This document shows, in pieces, positions 63,801 through 64,000 of a DNA stretch of 64,000 bases (within the stretch, counting starts at the first letter, position 1; every line of letters starts with the position of its first letter). The notes below the pieces were generated by a model. The model was not told the origin of the DNA. It saw only the letters and a program-made list of their open reading frames with translations, and did not search any database. This stretch comes from Aquarana catesbeiana (Eukaryota; Chordata; Amphibia; Anura; Ranidae): the NCBI RefSeq assembly GCF_042186555.1, contig NC_133324.1, positions 195,505,640 through 195,569,639 of the forward strand. The letters are read 5' to 3'. The position numbers and the translations under genes were made by a program.

Positions 63801-64000
63801 TCGTTTGCAAGCATCTGCCCAGACACCCAGTATACCAAATCCGGCCAGAGGGATGCACAGGCCTGCTGAAGACTTAGCATCACAATCATCTGTTGCCTCT
63901 GTCAGAAGCAGTTCATGTGCCACCACAGCCAGATTTACAGTCCACACCCATGGCCTCTGAAAGATCCCAGCCAGTGACTAGATCTCACTCTGTACCCCTT
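63801..64000 (+). other. Gypsy element continuation at the window edge
   Basis: Sequence downstream of the integrase C-terminus, Ser/Pro/Thr-rich in the open frame. No LTR start is visible before the window ends. Confidence 0.4.

Larger units (their letters stand above)
57690..63990 (+). mobile_element. Ty3/Gypsy-type LTR retrotransposon, pol region, runs off the window
   Basis: Order protease, reverse transcriptase, RNase H, integrase on the + strand, which defines the Ty3/Gypsy arrangement. No 5' LTR or clear gag is seen between the satellite (57600) and the protease, so the copy is 5' truncated or its 5' end is unrecognisable. Its 3' end lies beyond 64000. A Penelope-like element is inserted in the RT at 59349-62112. 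Many stops and frameshifts. Confidence 0.9.

Noticed and set aside
1..64000. tRNA, rRNA or snRNA genes
   Set aside because: No segment with A/B boxes plus cloverleaf or recognisable rRNA/snRNA sequence was found by reading. A covariance-model scan would be decisive and could not be run.

Overview
The window looks like intergenic or intronic DNA from a large, transposon-saturated vertebrate genome. The mix of Tc1-like elements, L1/Tx1-type LINEs, a Neptune-type Penelope element with a GIY-YIG domain, a Ty3/Gypsy element, hAT and piggyBac remnants, and very many short inverted-repeat elements points to an anuran amphibian, most likely a ranid frog. That assignment rests on recognising repeat families from memory, not on a database search. 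No complete host gene was found. The best host candidate is one small exon (54234-54357, + strand, 36 codons) with plausible splice sites; a weaker first-exon candidate lies at 51320-51582.

Layout. 1-10.6 kb: minisatellites (including a 31-bp array at 4.5-5.25 kb) and short inverted-repeat elements, one of which (5.75-7.9 kb) carries a nested MITE and a probable solo LTR. 10.6-13.9 kb: two Tc1-like elements, both with disabled transposases on the - strand. 14.6-18.7 kb: a decayed Penelope-like element on the - strand, flanked by about 400 bp of inverted sequence. 19.5-24.1 kb: a minisatellite and a run of MITEs. 24.1-32.4 kb: a nest in which a MITE is split by an 8-kb LINE, which is itself split by a 1.85-kb element with TAA target duplications; that element holds a large foldback. 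32.4-39.5 kb: a piggyBac transposase remnant split by a hAT-like element, further MITEs and a third Tc1 remnant. 40.07-48.44 kb: a long inverted-repeat element split by a second, better-preserved LINE. 48.5-55.2 kb: fragments, hairpins, the candidate exons and a fourth Tc1 copy with an internal inversion. 55.5-57.6 kb: a satellite array with two monomer lengths. 57.7-64 kb: a Gypsy pol region, running off the window, whose reverse transcriptase is split by a second Penelope-like element.

Two observations stand out. First, the foldbacks at 27.2-29.0 kb and 40.1-41.8 kb each carry mirror-image units: a GC box and a TATA-like box near the centre pointing outwards, with an AATAAA signal at the far end of each arm. 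They share a flanking module but sit inside different terminal repeats. Second, both Penelope-like elements contain a related hairpin with hammerhead-ribozyme geometry (61279-61366 on +, 15598-15687 on -).

None of the transposase or polymerase genes is intact. The window is best read as successive layers of insertion whose relative ages can be ordered from target duplications and interruptions.
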